NCBI GenBank assembly: GCA_014904845.1
Contig: MU119510.1
Coordinates: 1-59,886, forward strand
Origin: Acephala macrosclerotiorum
Lineage: Eukaryota; Ascomycota; Leotiomycetes; Helotiales; Mollisiaceae
DNA: 59,886 bases
Direction of reading: 5' to 3'
Shown here: positions 57,572 to 59,886 of the stretch, piece after piece
Layout of the letters: each line of letters opens with the position of its first letter
How positions within the stretch are numbered: position 1 is the stretch's first letter
Notes under the pieces: model-generated
Database searches by the model: none
What the model was told of the DNA's origin: nothing
The model's input: only the letters and a program-made list of their open reading frames with translations
Program-made: the position numbers and the translations under genes

Positions 57572-59886
57572 ATTTGAATTGTAATTTGTTTTTATTAATA
57601 AGTATACAAATATTTATTATTAAGCGAGTTTTAATAGTATAAAAAAATAATAAAATAAAAAAAATAGTTTTTAAAAAATCGATAAAATAATAATTACAAT
57701 TTGAAATTCGTTTATAAAAATTGAATAATAAAAAAAAAATACGCATTATACAAAAAAAAAAATTTATTAAAAAAAATTTATTAAAAAAAATTTATTAATA
57801 ATAAAATTTTAGTATATTAATTTCTTTAAAAAAAAATAATAAAATATTTTTACAAAATAAAAATTATTACAATTTTTAAATCAATAAATGATTTAATTGA
57901 AAAAATAAAAATAAAAACAATAAAAATTCGTAAAAATTAAAATCGATTTTTTATTAGTATTTTCTATTTATAATAAAAAATAATAAAAATATTTATAAAT
58001 TAAAAACGAGTATTAAAATAAATTTAAATAAATTAAAAATCTTTTTTTTAATATATAATTCGTAAATTTTAAATAATTGTATTTTTATAATTTTAATTTG
58101 TTTTTTATCGTTTTTAAAATACAAATCGAAATTTTTGTAAAACGTTATATAATAAACTCGATAAAATTGTTTAATAAACGAATACTTATAAACATTGTAA
58201 ATAATATTTAAAATTTTAATACGATTAATAAAATTTAAAATATCGAAAAAAATAATATTTAATTTCTAAATATTGTTTATATTGTATATATAATCAATTA
58301 TTAAACGTATATTATTTGATTGAAACTCGCGAATTAATTAAAATAAAATAATATTAAATTGTAATAAAATAATAATAATTTTGTATTTTTTTAATATAAA
58401 TATAAATATATTTTAATATTTTTTATTATCGATAGTAAATTTTTTAAGTTTAATTAATATAGAAATCGAAATAAAAAAAAAAAATAAATCGAAAAATTTG
58501 AAAAGTTTAAAAGATTTAAAAAAATAAAAAAATTTATATAAAAAAATCAATAATAATAATATCGTTATTATTATTATTATCGTTATTATCGTTATTATTA
58601 ATTAATAAAATTAATTAAAAAAATAAAATATTAATATTAATAGTTTTTTAAAATTTGACGTTTTAAATATTTATATTATTAATAGTAATAATCGATTATT
58701 TTTTAGATTTATTTACAAAGATCGAAAATTTTTTTTTAATATATTTTCTAGTTATTAAAAGTTTATAAAAATAGAAAATAAAATACAGTTTTTTTAAATT
58801 TATTTTATTTAAATTTATAATTATTAGATCGTTGTTTATATTTTTTAAATATATTAATATTTTTTTATAATCGATAAATCGAAAAAATATTTTCGTAAAT
58901 AATATATTATAAATTTTGTTTTTTTCGATAATAATTATATTAATAATTTCGTAAAACGTAAAACGTTTTATATGAAATATTTACTCGAATTTTTAATATG
59001 TATATTTATTGTAAAATCTATTAATAAAACTTTCGATAAATTATTAAAATATTTAAATTCGAAAAAAGATTTTTTGATTATAATATTCGAATATATTATT
59101 AAAAGTTTTAATTAAATTAAATTGAGTTTATTAAAATACAATACGCGATTTTTCAATTTTATTTATTTTAAAAAAAATTTTTTTATTTAAAATTATATAT
59201 TATTTTTAATTTTTTTTTTTATTTAATTAAAAAATTTTTTATTACGTTTTTAGTTTTTATAAATTTATTATTAATATTATTAATCGTAATTACTTTTTTT
59301 TTAAATAATAATTTATTAATAATTTTTTATAAATCATTAAAATCGCATTATACGATTTGTATAAACATATTATAATTATTTTCGTTTCGTTTTTTATATA
59401 CGAAATTTATATTTTCAAAATTTAATAAAATGTTTTTTAAAATATAATAATAATATTGTAAAAACTTCGAAAATAAAAATTGAAATTATAAAATTTGCAC
59501 GTAAAAAAACAATATAATAAATTGATTAAATTTTAAAAATAAAAAACACGTAAATTTGAAAAAAAAAAATTTGTCGAGAAAATCGAAAAAAATTATATAA
59601 AAAAAATAAATAAATATTTTTGCGTTTTAAATAATAAAAAATTGTAAAATTTATTTATTTTTATAAAAATTTTTTTTAAAGTATATTAATATATGTAATT
59701 AAAATATTATAATATTAATTTTGAATAAAAAATTTTAAAAAAAATAAATAAATAATTTTAAATTGATTTTTTATAAAACGTATTAAATAAATTTAAAAAA
59801 AAAAATTAAATAAAATAAATATTTATAAATCGTTTTTATAAAAAAAATATATTCGATTAATAAAATTATTTATATATAAAATAATA
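57572..59886. repeat. AT-rich RIP-degraded block, right edge
   Basis: A/T-dominated sequence with most C and G in CpG, no open frames of note, and a short imperfect ATTATTATCGTT microsatellite at about 58556-58600. Runs to the end of the window. Confidence 0.75.

Noticed and set aside
1..59886. tRNA, rRNA or CRISPR arrays
   Set aside because: I looked for these and saw no cloverleaf-like, rRNA-like or spaced direct-repeat pattern; a tRNAscan or rRNA search would be decisive.

Overview
The window looks like part of a filamentous ascomycete genome (Pezizomycotina). Introns are short, mostly 43-210 nt, with GT-AG ends and CTAAC/CTGAT-type branch sites. The gene set is typical: an Rpd3 deacetylase, Rpn11, Tim50, ribosomal protein uL14 and several fungal-specific families. 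Long AT-only blocks look like repeat-induced point mutation (RIP). The class is probably Leotiomycetes; that is a tentative inference from the 2EXR-type gene and the two-compartment genome.

Layout. (1) About 1-10,540 is an AT-rich repeat compartment. It holds a complete but RIP-destroyed LTR retrotransposon (1,272-7,839, + strand) interrupted by a young, un-RIPed solo-LTR-like insertion (5,575-5,833). (2) About 10,541-49,830 is a base-balanced gene island, with one small AT-rich block at about 13,170-13,760. (3) About 49,831-59,886 is again AT-rich. It holds a second copy of the same retrotransposon in the opposite orientation (51,232-57,571, perfect 5-bp target duplication CAAAT) and a diverged third LTR (about 50,328). 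A degraded reverse-transcriptase frame places the family in Ty1/copia.

Genes in order: a BTB/POZ protein (+); a DHCR24-like FAD oxidoreductase (-); a MITE-like element with about 45-bp inverted ends; a fungal multi-pass membrane protein (+); a secreted, anchorless Fet3-type multicopper oxidase with 8 exons (-); ribosomal protein uL14/Rpl23 with 5 exons (-); a tandem duplication of about 1 kb giving a small QLQ-domain protein (+) and a broken paralogue (+); RPD3 (-) divergent from RPN11 (+); a Clr5-like protein (+); a 77-aa secreted 10-cysteine protein (-); TIM50 (-) divergent from a 2EXR-type protein (+); an F-box protein (+); and a 169-aa hypothetical protein (-). The island holds housekeeping genes (chromatin, proteasome, ribosome, mitochondrial import) mixed with accessory genes. 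I see no metabolic cluster or operon-like unit.

Exon models for uL14, RPD3, RPN11, TIM50, the multicopper oxidase, the membrane protein, the BTB protein, the Clr5-like protein and the cysteine-rich protein were built by hand. Each closes in frame. No tRNA, rRNA or CRISPR array was recognised.
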